A stretch of 56,819 bases of DNA from Providencia sneebia DSM 19967 (GCF_000314895.2 NZ_CM001773.1:2024365-2081183); one strand, 5' to 3'. Positions 19,955 to 31,866 are shown, numbered from the stretch's first letter. Program-made: numbers and translations. Notes: generated by a model not told the origin, from the sequence alone.

Positions 19955-20743
19955 TTATTTCAATTCTAATTCATTCATTGCTGCGATGCTAAAACCACCA
20001 TCAACATGAACGACTTCACCTGTGATACCCGCAGCAAGATTTGAACTCAAGAATGCAGCAGTATTACCAACATCTTCAATTGTGACGGTACGGCGAATTG
20101 GTGTAACCGCTTCACAATGCGCTAACATTTTACGGAAATCTTTGATGCCAGAGGCTGCTAAAGTACGAATTGGTCCTGCTGAAATAGCATTAACGCGGAT
20201 ACCTTGAGGACCCATTGCATTTGCCATATAGCGAACGTTAGCTTCTAGAGAGGCTTTAGCAAGACCCATGACATTATAGTTAGGGATAGCACGCTCTGCA
20301 CCTAAATAAGTTAATGTCAGAAGAGATGCATCAGGAGTCAGCATATTGCGACATGCTTTCGCCATAGCAACAAAGCTATATGCACTGATGTCATGAGCAA
20401 TACGGAAGCCGTCACGAGTAACTGCATCAACATAATCGCCATCTAATTGATCAGCTGGCGCAAAACCGATTGAATGGACAAAACCGTCGAATTTAGGCCA
20501 AGATTTTTCTAGTTCAGCAAACAGAGTTGTAATACTTGCATCATCTGCAACATCACATTCAAGAACGATGTTTGAATCTAAAGACGCTGCAAATTCTTCA
20601 ACGCGTGGCTTCAGTTTTTCGTTTTGATAGGTGAAAGCTAACTCTGCACCTTGTTCGCGCATTGCTTTAGCAATACCGTATGCGATTGATAATTTACTGG
20701 CAACGCCAGTGATTAGAATGCGTTTGCCGGTTAAAAAACCCAT
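19955..20743 (-). CDS. fabI: Enoyl-ACP reductase FabI
   Basis: A 262-residue NADH-dependent enoyl-[acyl-carrier-protein] reductase, last step of each fatty-acid elongation cycle and the target of triclosan. Catalytic Y146, Y156 and K163 are in place, with [13 protein letters not shown] for NADH. G93, whose substitution gives triclosan resistance in E. coli, is unchanged, so the wild-type sensitive form is expected from sequence. It lies downstream of sapF on the same strand, about 150 bp away. Confidence 0.97.
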   Translation of the reverse strand: MGFLTGKRILITGVASKLSIAYGIAKAMREQGAELAFTYQNEKLKPRVEEFAASLDSNIVLECDVADDASITTLFAELEKSWPKFDGFVHSIGFAPADQLDGDYVDAVTRDGFRIAHDISAYSFVAMAKACRNMLTPDASLLTLTYLGAERAIPNYNVMGLAKASLEANVRYMANAMGPQGIRVNAISAGPIRTLAASGIKDFRKMLAHCEAVTPIRRTVTIEDVGNTAAFLSSNLAAGITGEVVHVDGGFSIAAMNELELK

Positions 20744-20892
20744 AGCATTATCCTTGTTTATTTTCTATTGAAAATGTGAATATATCAAAAGACATACTAT
20801 CTTGGATATCTTCACATTCTTTATTGACGAACTTTCGCTATCTTATCATGTATTTTCTAAAGAAGGATACTTTGCCTTTCTCCTCGGAGCAG

Positions 20893-21696
20893 TCAAAGAT
20901 CCTGCCGCCATGCATCAATTGAGAGTGGTTCACCAAAATGACTTTCAATTAAACGACGAGTGACATCATGTAAAGGTGCAGCCAGCACTTCTGCAGTATT
21001 ACCGCGCTCAACGACAACACCTTTATCCATCACTAACATTTTATCACTGATATGTTTTACCATCCCGAGATGTTGAGTAACATAAATATAAGCAATATCT
21101 TGCTTAGCTTGTAACTCAAGCATTAAATTAATGATTTGCGAGCGCATTGACATATCTAATGATGCAAGTGCTTCATCGGCAATGATAATCTCTGGTTGTA
21201 AGATAAGTGCTCGGGCGAGAGCGACACGCTGTTTTTGCCCGGAAGCTAACATATGAGGATAATATTGAGCATGGTCAGGTAATAATCCGACTTGGCGTAA
21301 TGTTTCAAAAATACGACGTTCTCGCTCATTACCCGTTAATTCTGTATTTAGTTTTAAAGGCAGTTCTAGTGTTTGCCCAATTCGCTGTCGAGGATTCAGG
21401 GAAGTACTTGGGTCTTGGAATATCATTCGTACCCGTTGACTCCGGTAGCCGTAATCGCCATAAGTTAAGCGATGACCTCGGATCATGATTTCGCCTGCGG
21501 TAGGTTCCGTTACACCGGATAACATACGCGCAAGTGTTGATTTCCCCGAACCATTAGCGCCAATGATGGCTAATGTCTGACCTGCTTGTAAATTAAAACT
21601 TAATGGTTTTACTGCTTCAAGTGCATAGCGGCGAAATAATCCCTCACGAAAGCGAAATGTTTTTGTCAGATTACGGACTTCAAGTAATGCTTCCAT
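20893..21696 (-). CDS. sapF: SapF, ABC transporter ATPase
   Basis: A 267-residue ATPase of the peptide/nickel ABC family. Walker A GANGSGKST (about 45-53), Walker B IIIADEALASLD. The signature motif is atypical, SGQKQR in place of LSGGQ, as in E. coli SapF (GQKQR). The ATG at 21696 overlaps the sapD stop (TAATG); the reading frame extends 36 nt further but family start [12 protein letters not shown] fits here and GGAGGAATC precedes it. Part of sapABCDF, linked to resistance to cationic antimicrobial peptides and, in E. coli, putrescine export. Confidence 0.94.
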   Translation of the reverse strand: MEALLEVRNLTKTFRFREGLFRRYALEAVKPLSFNLQAGQTLAIIGANGSGKSTLARMLSGVTEPTAGEIMIRGHRLTYGDYGYRSQRVRMIFQDPSTSLNPRQRIGQTLELPLKLNTELTGNERERRIFETLRQVGLLPDHAQYYPHMLASGQKQRVALARALILQPEIIIADEALASLDMSMRSQIINLMLELQAKQDIAYIYVTQHLGMVKHISDKMLVMDKGVVVERGNTAEVLAAPLHDVTRRLIESHFGEPLSIDAWRQDL

Positions 21697-22691
21697 TAGG
21701 ATGATTCCTCCGTATTGAGCGGATAATGGCAAGCAAATAGATGATTTTTAATATTCCGCAAAGGTGGAACAACAATACATGTGCGTTGAGCATATGGGCA
21801 GCGTGGCCCCAATCGACAGCCGATAGGCAGATGCTCTAAGGATGGAATGGCTCCCGGTAAGGTATTTAATCGTCCTTTATGTGGAATAGGGCTTTCGAAG
21901 TCAGGAATCGAGCGGATCAATGCTTGTGTATAAGGATGATGTGGGCGCTGTAATATATCTTCTGGGGTGGCGCTTTCTACCGTTTGCCCACAGTAAAGTA
22001 CATTTATGCGATCAACTAATTTTGACATCATTTCCATATCATGACTGATCAGCAAAATAGACATGTTGTTATTCTGATTAAGCCTATCCAGTAAACGGAA
22101 AATCTGTGCTTGGGTGGTTGATTCCATCGCATTGGTGGGTTCATCAGCAATCAGTAATCGCGGCTGATTAGCAATGGCGATAGCTATCATCACTTTTTGA
22201 CATTCGCCGTCCGTTAATTCATAAGGGTAACTGTGCATAATATCTTTGTGATCTTTAATACCCACTCGATGCAATAATTCAATTGCTCGACGTTTACGCC
22301 AGTTAATGCGCTGCCACCAGCGACCTTTGTATGTCCAGCCAGGAATGGCCTGAATAAGCTGTTTACCAATATTTTCCGCAGGATCTAGGCAAGATTGCGG
22401 CTCTTGGAAGATCATTGATATATTATGACCAATTAATTTCCGTCGTTTACGCGGGCTTAGTTTGAGTAAATCAATATCTTGAAAACGAAAACGGTCAGCA
22501 GTGACACGGATATTATCTTTTGTTACACCACAAATAGCTTTTGCTATTAGACTTTTGCCAGAGCCAGATTCACCCACTAAACCGCGAACTTCGCCCTCTG
22601 AAAGCGTCATTGAAACTCTATCAACGGCCTTTACAGGCCCATTGGCTGTCATAAATTCAATGGTTAAATTGCGGATATCTAAAAGTGGCAT
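21696..22691 (-). CDS. sapD: SapD, ABC transporter ATPase
   Basis: A 331-residue oligopeptide-type ATPase with Walker [10 protein letters not shown] (about 39-47), Walker [13 protein letters not shown], and the C-terminal oligopeptide/dipeptide extension [15 protein letters not shown] carrying the conserved cysteines. The usual LSGGQ is [10 protein letters not shown], also a SapD trait. In E. coli SapD additionally supports Trk potassium uptake. Overlaps sapC by one base upstream and sapF by one base downstream, so translation is coupled. Confidence 0.94.
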   Translation of the reverse strand: MPLLDIRNLTIEFMTANGPVKAVDRVSMTLSEGEVRGLVGESGSGKSLIAKAICGVTKDNIRVTADRFRFQDIDLLKLSPRKRRKLIGHNISMIFQEPQSCLDPAENIGKQLIQAIPGWTYKGRWWQRINWRKRRAIELLHRVGIKDHKDIMHSYPYELTDGECQKVMIAIAIANQPRLLIADEPTNAMESTTQAQIFRLLDRLNQNNNMSILLISHDMEMMSKLVDRINVLYCGQTVESATPEDILQRPHHPYTQALIRSIPDFESPIPHKGRLNTLPGAIPSLEHLPIGCRLGPRCPYAQRTCIVVPPLRNIKNHLFACHYPLNTEESS

Positions 22692-23581
22692 TATTCTACT
22701 CCCACATTAATGGCGCGATGCAAACCATCACCGAGTAAATTGACAAATAGCACACTAATCATGATAGCAGCTCCCGGCAAAATAACTGTCCACGGCGCAA
22801 CATAAATAAGTTCTAAGGTATCACCCAACATTGCTCCCCATTCTGAAGAGGGCAGTTGCGCACCCAAGTCAAGGAATCCAAGCGCGGCGATATCCAAAAT
22901 GGCAATAGAAAGGGCGCGTGTTAATTCAGTGACTAAGATGGGTGTAATATTCGGTAAGACGGTGTACCACAAAATAAAGATATTTGATGCGCCATCAAGT
23001 CTAGCGGCAACAATGTATTCTTTATCGAGTTCGTCATGAACGGCAACATAAATCGTCCTGACCATTCGCGGAATTAATGCTAGGCAAATAGCCAGCATCG
23101 CATTCTCTAAACTTGCGCCCATAAAGGCGACCACAATAATGGCAAGTAATAACGACGGAATTGATAATAATGTATCTAATATATGATTAAAAATCGCAGA
23201 TTTTAAGCCGCGGGTCATCCCAGCTAGGCAACCTAATATCAGACCTATTATTGTGGCAATAAAGGTGACTAGCAGTGCTGCACCAAAAGTGGATTTTGTC
23301 CCGATAATTAAACGGCTCAGTATGTCGCGCCCTAAATCATCCGTACCAAGGAAAAAAGAGACATTCCCATAATGCGACCACGAAGGAGGGAGCAACTGAT
23401 AACCTAAAAATTGTTGGTCAATGGTATAAGGCGCAAGGTAAGGGCCGATAAAAGAGAGTAATAGCAAAAATAGTACGCCATAAAATCCCACCATCGAAAT
23501 AATATCGGAGGAGAAAATATTCCAAACCACTCGCGTTGGTGAAGGCATTTTCTGTTCACGATAAAAATTATCTGAGGACAT
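22691..23581 (-). CDS. sapC: SapC, ABC transporter permease
   Basis: A 296-residue inner-membrane permease of the DppC/OppC type with a cytoplasmic N-terminus, an early transmembrane segment and the EAA loop ([21 protein letters not shown]) that docks the ATPases. [14 protein letters not shown] is the typical DppC-type periplasmic motif. Its start overlaps the end of sapB by 14 bp. Confidence 0.93.
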   Translation of the reverse strand: MSSDNFYREQKMPSPTRVVWNIFSSDIISMVGFYGVLFLLLLSFIGPYLAPYTIDQQFLGYQLLPPSWSHYGNVSFFLGTDDLGRDILSRLIIGTKSTFGAALLVTFIATIIGLILGCLAGMTRGLKSAIFNHILDTLLSIPSLLLAIIVVAFMGASLENAMLAICLALIPRMVRTIYVAVHDELDKEYIVAARLDGASNIFILWYTVLPNITPILVTELTRALSIAILDIAALGFLDLGAQLPSSEWGAMLGDTLELIYVAPWTVILPGAAIMISVLFVNLLGDGLHRAINVGVE

Positions 23582-24533
23582 ACCAATCCTTATGTTTTAA
23601 CGGGTCCATCATAGCGCCTAAAATATCAGACAGAACGTTGACAGCGATAACAAGCGCACCGATTAGCATGACACCCGCAGAAATTGCTGAGTAATCTTGC
23701 TGACGTATTGCTGTAACTAACCAACGACCGAGTCCTGGCCAGTTGAAGACCACCTCAGTAACCATTGTCAATGTTAACATGGTTGAAAATTGCAAACCTA
23801 ATTTAGGGATAATTGGTGGTATAGCATTATGTAATATATGGCGATGAATAATTGTTAAGCGTGATAGACCACGCGTTGCTGCTGCTTTTATATAATTGGT
23901 GTTAGCAATCTCTTCGGTACTATTACGTACCAAACGGATCACTTCTGTTGTCGGCGCTAAAGCTAATGTGATAACCGGTAATATCATGTGCTCAAGAACA
24001 TTGATGATCATCTGTTGGCGATAAGGTGAATCAGAAAGCCACGCATCAATTAATGCAAATCCAGTGATGGTTTCTAAATTATAAAGTAAGTCAATCCGCC
24101 CTGAAACCGGTAGCCAGCCAAGCCGTAATGAGAAAAATAGGGTAAGAACAAGGGCTAACACAAATACTGGCACTGAAAAACCAAGTAAAGCAAAAGCGCT
24201 AATGGCAATATCGGCAGGTTTATTGCGCCAGAAAGCCGCGATCATTCCAAGTGGAATGCCTACCCCCAAAGCAAAGATAAAGGCTAAAATACACAGTTCC
24301 ATGGTTGCAGGAAAGGTATCTTTAAGCTGATCTGTTATGGGTTCGCCATTAATACTTGAAACACCAAAATCAAAATGCAATAGCCCATTAAAGTAGAACA
24401 AATAGGCATCAAGCAGTGAGGCTCCACTTAAAGGTGCATTGGGTGTAAAGTAACTTAGACTAAAGCTGACTAAAGAAAGGAAAAAAACGGTAACCAGCAG
24501 CAGCAATAGGCGACGCAATGAATAAATAATCAT
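23568..24533 (-). CDS. sapB: SapB, ABC transporter permease
   Basis: A 321-residue DppB/OppB-type permease. Starts with a transmembrane anchor ([19 protein letters not shown]) and carries the EAA-like loop [21 protein letters not shown]. It is shorter in the periplasmic loop after the first helix than DppB, as usual for SapB. ATGA overlap with sapA. Confidence 0.93.
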   Translation of the reverse strand: MIIYSLRRLLLLLVTVFFLSLVSFSLSYFTPNAPLSGASLLDAYLFYFNGLLHFDFGVSSINGEPITDQLKDTFPATMELCILAFIFALGVGIPLGMIAAFWRNKPADIAISAFALLGFSVPVFVLALVLTLFFSLRLGWLPVSGRIDLLYNLETITGFALIDAWLSDSPYRQQMIINVLEHMILPVITLALAPTTEVIRLVRNSTEEIANTNYIKAAATRGLSRLTIIHRHILHNAIPPIIPKLGLQFSTMLTLTMVTEVVFNWPGLGRWLVTAIRQQDYSAISAGVMLIGALVIAVNVLSDILGAMMDPLKHKDWYVLR

Positions 24534-26215
24534 GGGCGTGCTCCTGATTTATGACTTACTGGAGGGGCATTTTCTTCCATATCGCGATAAACGCCTGCAA
24601 AAGACGTATTTCCAAAGGCACTAATAACTAACCCTTTAATATCAAAGCGATAAGCTTGCATTCGCAAAGAATAGGCCAGAGGTAAAACAGGTAAATCTTG
24701 ACTTAATATTTGTTGCGCTTGGTGGTAGTAGTCAATACGCGCAGCTAGTTGCTCAGTTAAGAGCGCTTTATGTAATATGTCATCAAATGAATTATTACAC
24801 CAATGACTTAAGTTAGTTTGTGAATTAATCGCTGCACAACTCAGTAATGGGCGGAAAAAACTGTCTGGGTCATTGCTGTCAGTTGCCCAACCTGCAAGCG
24901 TCATATCATGAGAGCGATCCATCAATTGGTTTTCTTGAAAACGTCCTTCAACAGAACGAATATTCATTTTAATACCCACTTGCGCTAAATCAGCTTGGAT
25001 CAATTCAGCCATTTTTAATGGGCTTGGGTTATAGGATTGAGATGAGACGGGAACCCATAAGTCGAGGGTGAGTTTTTCATAGCCCATCTCTTGTAACATT
25101 TTTTTTGATAATTCAGGGTTGTAATCCGTTATTTTAGCTTGATTATCATAAGCCCAAGATGCTCTTGGTAAAATTGATGCCGCGGTTTCTGCCGTACCAT
25201 AATAAATTGATTGCATTAAACGCTCATTATTAATGGCGTAAGCAATTGCTTGTCGCACTTTAAGTTCATTTAATGGTGGCTTACTGGTATTGAACGCTAA
25301 ATAGGCGATATTCATCCCGGAGCGCATTGAAATCCGTAAGCGGGGATCATCACGTAATACGGATAGTTGGCTAGCCGCAGGATAAGCGAGAACATCACAT
25401 TCACCCGTCAATAATTTTGAGATACGGCCTGTTCCACCCGCGCCCATATCTATAACAACTTCTTCCATGCGCGGTTCACCTTTCCAATAATGGTCATTGC
25501 GCATTAAACGCACAAACTGCCCAGCTTGGTAATCTTCTAAACGAAAAGGACCGGTGCCTACAGGTCGCCAATCAATCATTTCTTGGCGATTAATACTGGC
25601 AAGGTAATCAGCATATTCAGCAGATAAAATAGGCGCGTAATGGGTCGCTAAATGCCATAAAAATGAAGCATCAGGTTCACTTAGGCGAAATTCAACAGTG
25701 TGATCATTAATTTTGCGGATGCTTTTTACGCTGGTGGCAAATTGTAAGCTATCAAAATAGGGATAACGGCCGCCGTTAATATAATGATAAGGATGGTGGA
25801 CTTCAAACATGCGCGAGAAGCTAAAAACAACATCATCCGCATTCATATTGCGCGTTGGTGTAAACCAAGGCGTGTCTTGAAATTTAATATCTTTTCTTAA
25901 TGACAAACGGTAAGTCGCGCCATTATCGAGAACTTCCCAATTAGATGCAACTTCAGGGACTAGACGATAAGTGAAAGGGTCGACATCTAACAAGCGGTCA
26001 TAGATCTGCGCACTGAGAGGATCAACAATTAGGCCGCTACTGACTAATTGCGGGTTAAATGTTGTTATGATGCCATTGATGCAGTAAATAAAACCGTTTT
26101 GACGAATGTCTTTTGGAACATCATTCGCCACAGTATCTTTATACGGCACATTACCACTAAGTGCATGGGCTATTAGGGAAAACGCAAATAAAAGCCAAAA
26201 AGTTATTAGGCGCAT
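24530..26215 (-). CDS. sapA: SapA, periplasmic solute-binding protein
   Basis: A 561-residue peptide-binding-protein family member (SBP_bac_5). From the ATG at 26215 it has a signal peptide ([20 protein letters not shown]), then [20 protein letters not shown] and [20 protein letters not shown]. The reading frame opens 105 nt further upstream, but that extension precedes the signal peptide and is not family-like. Family work links it to binding of antimicrobial peptides or heme and to polyamine transport. First gene of sapABCDF; pspF ends 172 bp upstream of it on the same strand. Confidence 0.93.
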   Translation of the reverse strand: MRLITFWLLFAFSLIAHALSGNVPYKDTVANDVPKDIRQNGFIYCINGIITTFNPQLVSSGLIVDPLSAQIYDRLLDVDPFTYRLVPEVASNWEVLDNGATYRLSLRKDIKFQDTPWFTPTRNMNADDVVFSFSRMFEVHHPYHYINGGRYPYFDSLQFATSVKSIRKINDHTVEFRLSEPDASFLWHLATHYAPILSAEYADYLASINRQEMIDWRPVGTGPFRLEDYQAGQFVRLMRNDHYWKGEPRMEEVVIDMGAGGTGRISKLLTGECDVLAYPAASQLSVLRDDPRLRISMRSGMNIAYLAFNTSKPPLNELKVRQAIAYAINNERLMQSIYYGTAETAASILPRASWAYDNQAKITDYNPELSKKMLQEMGYEKLTLDLWVPVSSQSYNPSPLKMAELIQADLAQVGIKMNIRSVEGRFQENQLMDRSHDMTLAGWATDSNDPDSFFRPLLSCAAINSQTNLSHWCNNSFDDILHKALLTEQLAARIDYYHQAQQILSQDLPVLPLAYSLRMQAYRFDIKGLVISAFGNTSFAGVYRDMEENAPPVSHKSGARP

Positions 26216-26387
26216 ATCACTGATGTCATTAACCTGAAATGGTGTATTGTAACGCAAAAATGGCGCGATAGGATATATCTCATCTACTACGCCACACATG
26301 ATAAGCTTGGATAATATCAATTACTGAAATATTTAAGTTAATTATTTGTATTGCTGCATTTTGCTCAATGATATCAGTCATTATCGT

Positions 26388-27404
26388 TTAGTCACGAATG
26401 CTTAATTGAAGCTCATCTAAATCAATCTGGTGTTTTTTCATTAAACCCCTTAATTGATCATAACTTAAAGATAGCAGCTGTGCAGCTTTTCGCTGGTTAA
26501 AAAAGCTTTGCTGCAGAGCAAGTTGTACGAACTGTTTCTCATTTTTTTGCTGCCATTGCTTTAAGTCACAGGGCAAAGCGGGAAGAGTGGAGCTTTGTAT
26601 CTGGTTGGAGGTGGGAGTGAGGTCAGCAAGTTTTTCGCCAAACGGGTCAAAGATAATATTATCAACAGGTGTATCTTGATCGGAGTGGCGATAAACTGAC
26701 CGCTCAACAACGTTTTTTAATTCGCGAATATTTCCCGGCCATTGATATTGTTGTAATGCTTGCTTGGCTCGCGCGCTAAAACCACTGAAATAGGGGCGTT
26801 TTAGTTCACCGCACATGGCAATAGCAAAATGCTCGGCAAGTAACATAATATCGGTAATTCGTTCCCGCAAAGGTGGAATACGGATAACTTCAAACGCTAG
26901 CCTATCCAGTAAATCTGCTCGAAAACGCCCTTGTTTAGCAAGTTCTGGTAAATTGGCATTGGTGGCGCAAACTAAGCGAACATCAACTTTCAAGGATTGG
27001 CTGCCACCAACGCGTTCAAGTTCGCCATATTCAATTACTCTTAGCAGTTTTTCTTGTACTGACATTGGTGCAGTAGCGAGTTCATCTAAAAATAAAGTGC
27101 CTTTGTCCGCGCGTTCAAAACGCCCTTGATGTCGCTTTTGCGCGCCCGTAAAGGATCCCGCCTCATGACCAAATAATTCAGAATCAAGCAAATTTTCATT
27201 TAACCCACTGCAATTTAGGGAGATAAAAGGTTCTTGCCAACGAGGTGAAAGATAATGTAAACGGTTGGCGATCAACTCTTTACCTGTTCCGCGCTCACCA
27301 ATAACCAGAATTGGTTTATTGAGTTGAGCAAGTTCGGATGTTCTTTCTAAAACATCAAGAAAATTAGATGAATTGCCAAGTATGGTATCATTTGTATCAT
27401 TCAT
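26388..27404 (-). CDS. pspF: PspF, sigma-54 enhancer-binding activator of psp
   Basis: A 338-residue AAA+ activator with no N-terminal receiver domain, as usual for PspF. Walker A GERGTGKE (about 36-43), GTLFLDELATAP as Walker B, and a C-terminal Fis-type helix-turn-helix (FFNQRKAAQLLSLSYDQLRG). The sigma-54 contact loop reads GSFTGA (about 83-88) where E. coli PspF has GAFTGA. PspA holds PspF inactive until membrane stress. I prefer ATG 27404; GTG and TTG starts 9 and 12 nt upstream are also open. Divergent from pspA. Confidence 0.94.
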   Translation of the reverse strand: MNDTNDTILGNSSNFLDVLERTSELAQLNKPILVIGERGTGKELIANRLHYLSPRWQEPFISLNCSGLNENLLDSELFGHEAGSFTGAQKRHQGRFERADKGTLFLDELATAPMSVQEKLLRVIEYGELERVGGSQSLKVDVRLVCATNANLPELAKQGRFRADLLDRLAFEVIRIPPLRERITDIMLLAEHFAIAMCGELKRPYFSGFSARAKQALQQYQWPGNIRELKNVVERSVYRHSDQDTPVDNIIFDPFGEKLADLTPTSNQIQSSTLPALPCDLKQWQQKNEKQFVQLALQQSFFNQRKAAQLLSLSYDQLRGLMKKHQIDLDELQLSIRD

Positions 27405-27521
27405 ATTTTTCACCAACTATTGGTTTATTTCGCCAACTTAAACTATAAGATAAAATTTCACTAAAGAATATAAAAATTAAATATTCATTTTAAATCATAA
27501 TGTTGTGATAATTTTAAAAAG

Positions 27522-27539
27522 TTGGCATGATGATTGCTA
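27522..27539 (+). promoter_or_regulatory. Sigma-54 promoter of pspABCD
   Basis: TTGGCATGATGATTGCTA: the GG of the -24 element (27524-27525) and the GC of the -12 element (27536-27537) are separated by exactly 10 nt, the sigma-54 spacing. An IHF-like AATCATAATGTTG (about 27494-27506) lies just upstream, between it and the expected PspF sites. This explains PspF-dependent psp induction. Confidence 0.9.
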
Positions 27540-27652
27540 TATTTACAGTGTCAATAATTAATATGGCGTATACAGAGCATCAGGTATTGGTCAGAAACCA
27601 AAATCGGTAAAGGCTCTACAGAATGATAAAATCCATCAAGAGGAAATAGATT

Positions 27653-28324
27653 ATGGGTATTTTTTCACGTTTTGCCGATATCATTAATGCAAACATAGCA
27701 TCATTGCTTGATAAAGCAGAAGATCCACAAAAAATGATCCGCCTGATGATTCAGGAAATGGAAGATATGCTAGTGGAAATCCGTTCAACATCAGCGCGCA
27801 CTTTAGCAGGAAAAAAAGGTTTGGAGCGCCGTATTGAAATGGGTGAAAAGCAAGTTGCTGACTGGCAAGAAAAGGCAGAATTAGCACTTGTTAAAGATAA
27901 AGAAGATTTAGCTCGAGCAGCGCTTATTGAAAAACAAAAAGTTAATTCAATGGTCGACACACTCAAACATGAATTGATTATTGTTGAAGAAACTCTCACT
28001 CGCTTAAAAGGCGAAATTACTGAGTTAGAAAGCAAGCTACAAGAAACTCGTGCTAAACAGCAATCAATGACAGTGCGTTTAGAAGCAGCACAATCTAGCC
28101 GTAATGTTCGTCGTCAGCTTGATAGTGGTAAACTTGATGAAGCAATGGCGCGTTTTGAACAATTTGAGCGTCGTATTGACCATATGGAAGGTGAAGCTCA
28201 AAGTTATGGCATTGGAAAGCAAAAATCGTTAGAACAACAATTTGCAGAATTAAAAGCAGATGACGAAATTAGCGCGCAATTAGCGGCACTTAAAGCTAAA
28301 ATTAATACACCTAAAGAACAGTAA
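27653..28324 (+). CDS. pspA: Phage shock protein A
   Basis: A 223-residue PspA/IM30/ESCRT-III-family protein: an amphipathic N-terminus ([25 protein letters not shown]) that contacts stressed membranes, then long coiled-coil helices. It both inhibits PspF and, when relocated to the membrane, stabilises the membrane and the proton-motive force. First gene of the pspABCD operon behind the sigma-54 promoter; AGAGGAAAT precedes the ATG. Confidence 0.97.
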   Translation: MGIFSRFADIINANIASLLDKAEDPQKMIRLMIQEMEDMLVEIRSTSARTLAGKKGLERRIEMGEKQVADWQEKAELALVKDKEDLARAALIEKQKVNSMVDTLKHELIIVEETLTRLKGEITELESKLQETRAKQQSMTVRLEAAQSSRNVRRQLDSGKLDEAMARFEQFERRIDHMEGEAQSYGIGKQKSLEQQFAELKADDEISAQLAALKAKINTPKEQ

Positions 28325-28432
28325 TTTTGCTGGTGGCCTACTGGTGGCCTAATGTAGAAAGCGCAGGCAGATTTCTGCGCTTCACATACATGATAAAAAG
28401 GCAGCTATAACCATTTAATATAAGGAAATGTG

Positions 28433-28663
28433 ATGTTCTATGCTTTTCTATCTCTCGTATTAATTATTTTTCTTATCTTTATTTTGCCGTACTGGTTATG
28501 GCTGCACTACAGCAAGAAAAATAATGGACAAGGGAGCCAGCTTACAGAGAATGAAGTCCAACGTTTAATCCAACTTGCTGAGCAAGCGCAACGTATGCAG
28601 CAACGTATTAAAACATTGGAAGATATTTTGGATGCTGAACATCCTAATTGGAGACAAAAATAA
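28433..28663 (+). CDS. pspB: Phage shock protein B
   Basis: A 76-residue inner-membrane protein: one N-terminal transmembrane helix ending ILPYWLWLHYSKK, then a cytoplasmic leucine-rich helix and the family-typical C-terminus ILDAEHPNWR. Works with PspC to sense membrane stress and release PspF from PspA. ATG 28433 with AAGGA 6 nt before is preferred to the GTG one codon upstream. Its stop overlaps the pspC start (TAATG). Confidence 0.95.
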   Translation: MFYAFLSLVLIIFLIFILPYWLWLHYSKKNNGQGSQLTENEVQRLIQLAEQAQRMQQRIKTLEDILDAEHPNWRQK

Positions 28664-29019
28664 TGAGTAACACTCGCAACCGTAAATTGTATCGCTTAAC
28701 TGACCGTCGAGTTTTTGGTGGTGTTTGTTCTGGGCTAGCGCAATTTTTTGACCTACCGGTTGCTTTGGTCAGGGCGCTTGCTGTTATCGCACTGTTTATG
28801 AGCTTTGGTCTGACATTAGTTTTCTATGTTGTGATGTGCTTTGTTGTCCCATCTGCGCCAAGTGGATATCGAGCAGAGCAAGATATTGGTCCAGAAGTTA
28901 ATAACTTATTTAATGAAATAGATACGCAACTTAAAGCGGGAGAGCTACGTTTGCGTCAAATTGAACGTTATGTTACATCAGAAACTTATAACGTTAATAG
29001 TAAATTCCGCCAGTTGTAA
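28663..29019 (+). CDS. pspC: Phage shock protein C
   Basis: A 118-residue protein with the PspC domain (KLYRLTDRRVFGGVCSGLAQ then FDLPVALVRALAVIALFM), one or two transmembrane helices and a cytoplasmic tail rich in charged helix. Translation-coupled to pspB by a one-base overlap, with GGAGAC as ribosome site inside pspB. Integral sensor of the psp response. Confidence 0.95.
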   Translation: MSNTRNRKLYRLTDRRVFGGVCSGLAQFFDLPVALVRALAVIALFMSFGLTLVFYVVMCFVVPSAPSGYRAEQDIGPEVNNLFNEIDTQLKAGELRLRQIERYVTSETYNVNSKFRQL

Positions 29020-29103
29020 TGTCAGCTTTCCCACATTTAGGGGAGTAAGGTCAACACTTTATTCCCTAAAATGTCGTCACCTCAACCTATTTATGAGGCA
29101 ATT

Positions 29104-29286
29104 ATGCGCGCTTACCTTAAAAATAAACTCAAGCAAAAAATTAAAAAACAAGCCGTCAATAAAGGGTTAAACATCATTGTGACATTGATAATGACTTTAG
29201 CGCCGGGCGGCATGGTGGGTAAAATGGTGAAGCTGATAGGAAGTCGCTGGGTTCTTCAATATATGTCTAAGAAGATGGCGAAATAA
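29104..29286 (+). CDS. pspD: PspD-like small membrane-associated protein
   Basis: A 60-residue basic protein with one hydrophobic stretch (LNIIVTLIMTLAPGGMVGKM) and a lysine-rich N-terminus, directly after pspC, the place of pspD in E. coli. Sequence similarity to E. coli PspD is limited, so the name rests on position and composition. GAGG lies 5 nt before the ATG at 29104; an alternative ATG at 29071 would add 11 residues but has no ribosome site. Confidence 0.6.
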   Translation: MRAYLKNKLKQKIKKQAVNKGLNIIVTLIMTLAPGGMVGKMVKLIGSRWVLQYMSKKMAK

Positions 29287-29407
29287 CCTTAAAGCATTCA
29301 TCTGAATCTAATAGATAAAGCAACTTAGCGCATTGATTAATCGATCAATGCGTTGTATTAATTTATGTTAGATTAGGAATATATAATATTAAGAGAGCAG
29401 GAGAAAT

Positions 29408-30805
29408 ATGAAACGGCTGCAAAATGAATTGACGGATTTGATGAACCGGAGTGTTGATCGCCATGTCAGATTGGCAGTTACTGGGCTGAGCCGTAGCGGA
29501 AAAACCGCATTTATTACTTCTCTTGTTAATCAACTTCTTAATGTCAATAGCGGGGCGAGATTACCGCTATTTTCAGCCGCACGTGACAAACGTTTACTGG
29601 GTGTAAAACGTATTCCACAACGGGATTTTTCGATCCAACGTTTCACCTATGATGAAGGGATTGCTCAACTGTATGGAAATCCCCCAGAATGGCCGACGCC
29701 GACAAGAGGCGTGAGTGAAATTCGGTTAAAACTTCATTATCGCTCTGATGATTCTTTTTTACGCCATTTTGTTGATAACTCATCATTATATATTGAAATT
29801 GTTGATTATCCTGGGGAATGGCTTCTTGACCTTCCTATGTTAGACCAAAGCTATTTAGAATGGTCGCATCAAATGAAGGGGCTACAAAAAGGGGTACGTA
29901 GCAAATTAGCTGAAGAATGGCTAGCGCTATGCAAAAGCTGTGATCCACTAGCACCTACAGATGAAAATTTATTAGCCTCAATTTCCGCCGCCTATACGGC
30001 TTATTTGCAAGAGTGTAAAGCGCAAGGGCAGCACTTTATCCAACCTGGTCGTTTTGTTTTGCCGGGTGAATTGGCTGGTGCTCCCGCATTGCAATTTTTC
30101 CCGTGGGTCGATATTGAAAAATATGGCGAAAAAACACTCGTACAAGCGGATAAGCATACCAATATTGGAATGTTACAGCGCCGTTATCAATATTACTGTG
30201 AAAACGTTGTAAAAGGATTTTATAAAGACCATTTTCAACGGTTTGATAGACAAATAGTATTAGTTGATTGCTTACAGCCGTTAAATAGCGGTGCGGATGC
30301 TTTTAATGACATGCGGATGGCACTGACTCAATTAATGCGCAGTTTCCATTATGGAAAAAGAACTCTCTTAAGGCGCCTATTTTCACCTTGCATTGATAAA
30401 TTATTATTTGCTGCAAGTAAAGCCGACCATGTTACCGCGGATCAGCATGCTAATTTAGTTTCACTATTACAGCAATTGGTTCAGGAAGCATGGCAAAATG
30501 CGGCATTTGAAGGTATCAGCATGGATTGCATAGGACTTGCTTCTATACAAGCCACAGAAAGTGGCATTGTCGATTATAAAGGTGAAAAATTTCCGGCATT
30601 AAAAGGTATTCGCTTGAGTGATGATCAGCCCATGACGTTTTATCCAGGAGAAGTGCCACGACGCTTACCTAATGAGAACTTCTGGCACAAACAACAATTT
30701 GATTTTGAGAGCTTTCGACCTCGTCAAACACCACTCGACCAGCCTTTACCGCATATTCGCATGGATAGCGCCCTTGAGTTTTTATTGGGAGATAAATTGA
30801 AATGA
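29408..30805 (+). CDS. ycjX: YcjX, predicted NTPase of the psp neighbourhood
   Basis: A 465-residue protein of the DUF463/YcjX family with a P-loop GLSRSGKT (about 26-33) and the segment [15 protein letters not shown], resembling the DxxG switch region of GTPases. Structural work on relatives indicates a GTP-binding fold with a large insertion. It forms a conserved pair with ycjF, next to the psp genes and under envelope stress in relatives. Cellular role unproven. Confidence 0.92.
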   Translation: MKRLQNELTDLMNRSVDRHVRLAVTGLSRSGKTAFITSLVNQLLNVNSGARLPLFSAARDKRLLGVKRIPQRDFSIQRFTYDEGIAQLYGNPPEWPTPTRGVSEIRLKLHYRSDDSFLRHFVDNSSLYIEIVDYPGEWLLDLPMLDQSYLEWSHQMKGLQKGVRSKLAEEWLALCKSCDPLAPTDENLLASISAAYTAYLQECKAQGQHFIQPGRFVLPGELAGAPALQFFPWVDIEKYGEKTLVQADKHTNIGMLQRRYQYYCENVVKGFYKDHFQRFDRQIVLVDCLQPLNSGADAFNDMRMALTQLMRSFHYGKRTLLRRLFSPCIDKLLFAASKADHVTADQHANLVSLLQQLVQEAWQNAAFEGISMDCIGLASIQATESGIVDYKGEKFPALKGIRLSDDQPMTFYPGEVPRRLPNENFWHKQQFDFESFRPRQTPLDQPLPHIRMDSALEFLLGDKLK

Positions 30806-31866
30806 GTGAACCAATAAAACAGCGTATTGATTTTGAAGAAAAAATCATCGTTGAAAATGAAGATAAAATCAAAAAAGCACATTATTTTGATGAGCAAGAG
30901 CAAAACAATTTCATTCCTGTTGATATTGAAATCGAACAAGACATTCAAGAAGGCGAAGTTGAAAGTTTAATCAATGAAGCATTAAAACCCAAACGTAGTT
31001 TTTGGCGTCGGTTAGTGGGTGTAGCCGCTGGGATTTTCGGCATCAGTGTCGTCGCTCAGTTAGTTATCTGGACGCATACTTCTTGGGTGACAAATGATTG
31101 GACTGCATTGGGTACAGCAGCAGCAGGTGGATTAATTGTCGTTGCTGGTGCGGGTTCAATTGTTACAGAATGGCGACGCTTATATCGCTTAAGAGAACGC
31201 GCTGAAGAAAGGGATGTAGCACGTGAGCTTCTACACAGTCACGGAATGGGGCAAGGGAAATTATTTTGTGAGAAATTAGCCAAACAATCGGCATTATCAC
31301 CTCAACATCCAGCGATACAACGTTGGCAAGCAACCATTCATGAAACGCATAATGACAGAGAAGTTATCGAATTATATAGCCAATTAGTACAACCTATACT
31401 CGATGAGCAAGCTCGTAAAGAGATCAGCCGCTCATCTGCTGAATCAGCATTAATGATTGCTGTCAGCCCATTAGCAATTGTTGATATGGCATTTATTGCG
31501 TGGAGAAATATTCGCCTTATCAATAGAATCGCAGCCATTTACGGCATTGAGCTAGGGTATTATAGCCGAATTCGTTTATTTCGATTGGTTTTACTCAATA
31601 TTGCATTTGCGGGGGCATCGGAATTGATCCGTGAAGTTGGCATGGATTGGCTTTCACAAGATATTACCGCGCGATTATCTACGCGAGCAGCACAGGGAAT
31701 TGGGGCTGGTTTGTTGACAGCAAGATTAGGGATTAAAGCAATGGAATTATGCCGACCTTTGCCGTGGATTAATGATAAACCGCGCTTATCTGATTTCAGA
31801 GGGCAGTTACTTAGCCAACTCAAAGCAGCAATTCCAAATAAAAAGAAAGATAAAGAAGCTGTATAA
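30802..31866 (+). CDS. ycjF: YcjF, DUF697/UPF0283 inner-membrane protein
   Basis: A 354-residue membrane protein: an acidic cytoplasmic N-terminus, two transmembrane helices (about 72-130, with [15 protein letters not shown] and [15 protein letters not shown]), and a C-terminal DUF697-type domain ([20 protein letters not shown]). Overlaps ycjX by four bases (ATGA). Together they are a conserved stress-associated pair of unknown mechanism. Confidence 0.92.
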   Translation: MSEPIKQRIDFEEKIIVENEDKIKKAHYFDEQEQNNFIPVDIEIEQDIQEGEVESLINEALKPKRSFWRRLVGVAAGIFGISVVAQLVIWTHTSWVTNDWTALGTAAAGGLIVVAGAGSIVTEWRRLYRLRERAEERDVARELLHSHGMGQGKLFCEKLAKQSALSPQHPAIQRWQATIHETHNDREVIELYSQLVQPILDEQARKEISRSSAESALMIAVSPLAIVDMAFIAWRNIRLINRIAAIYGIELGYYSRIRLFRLVLLNIAFAGASELIREVGMDWLSQDITARLSTRAAQGIGAGLLTARLGIKAMELCRPLPWINDKPRLSDFRGQLLSQLKAAIPNKKKDKEAV

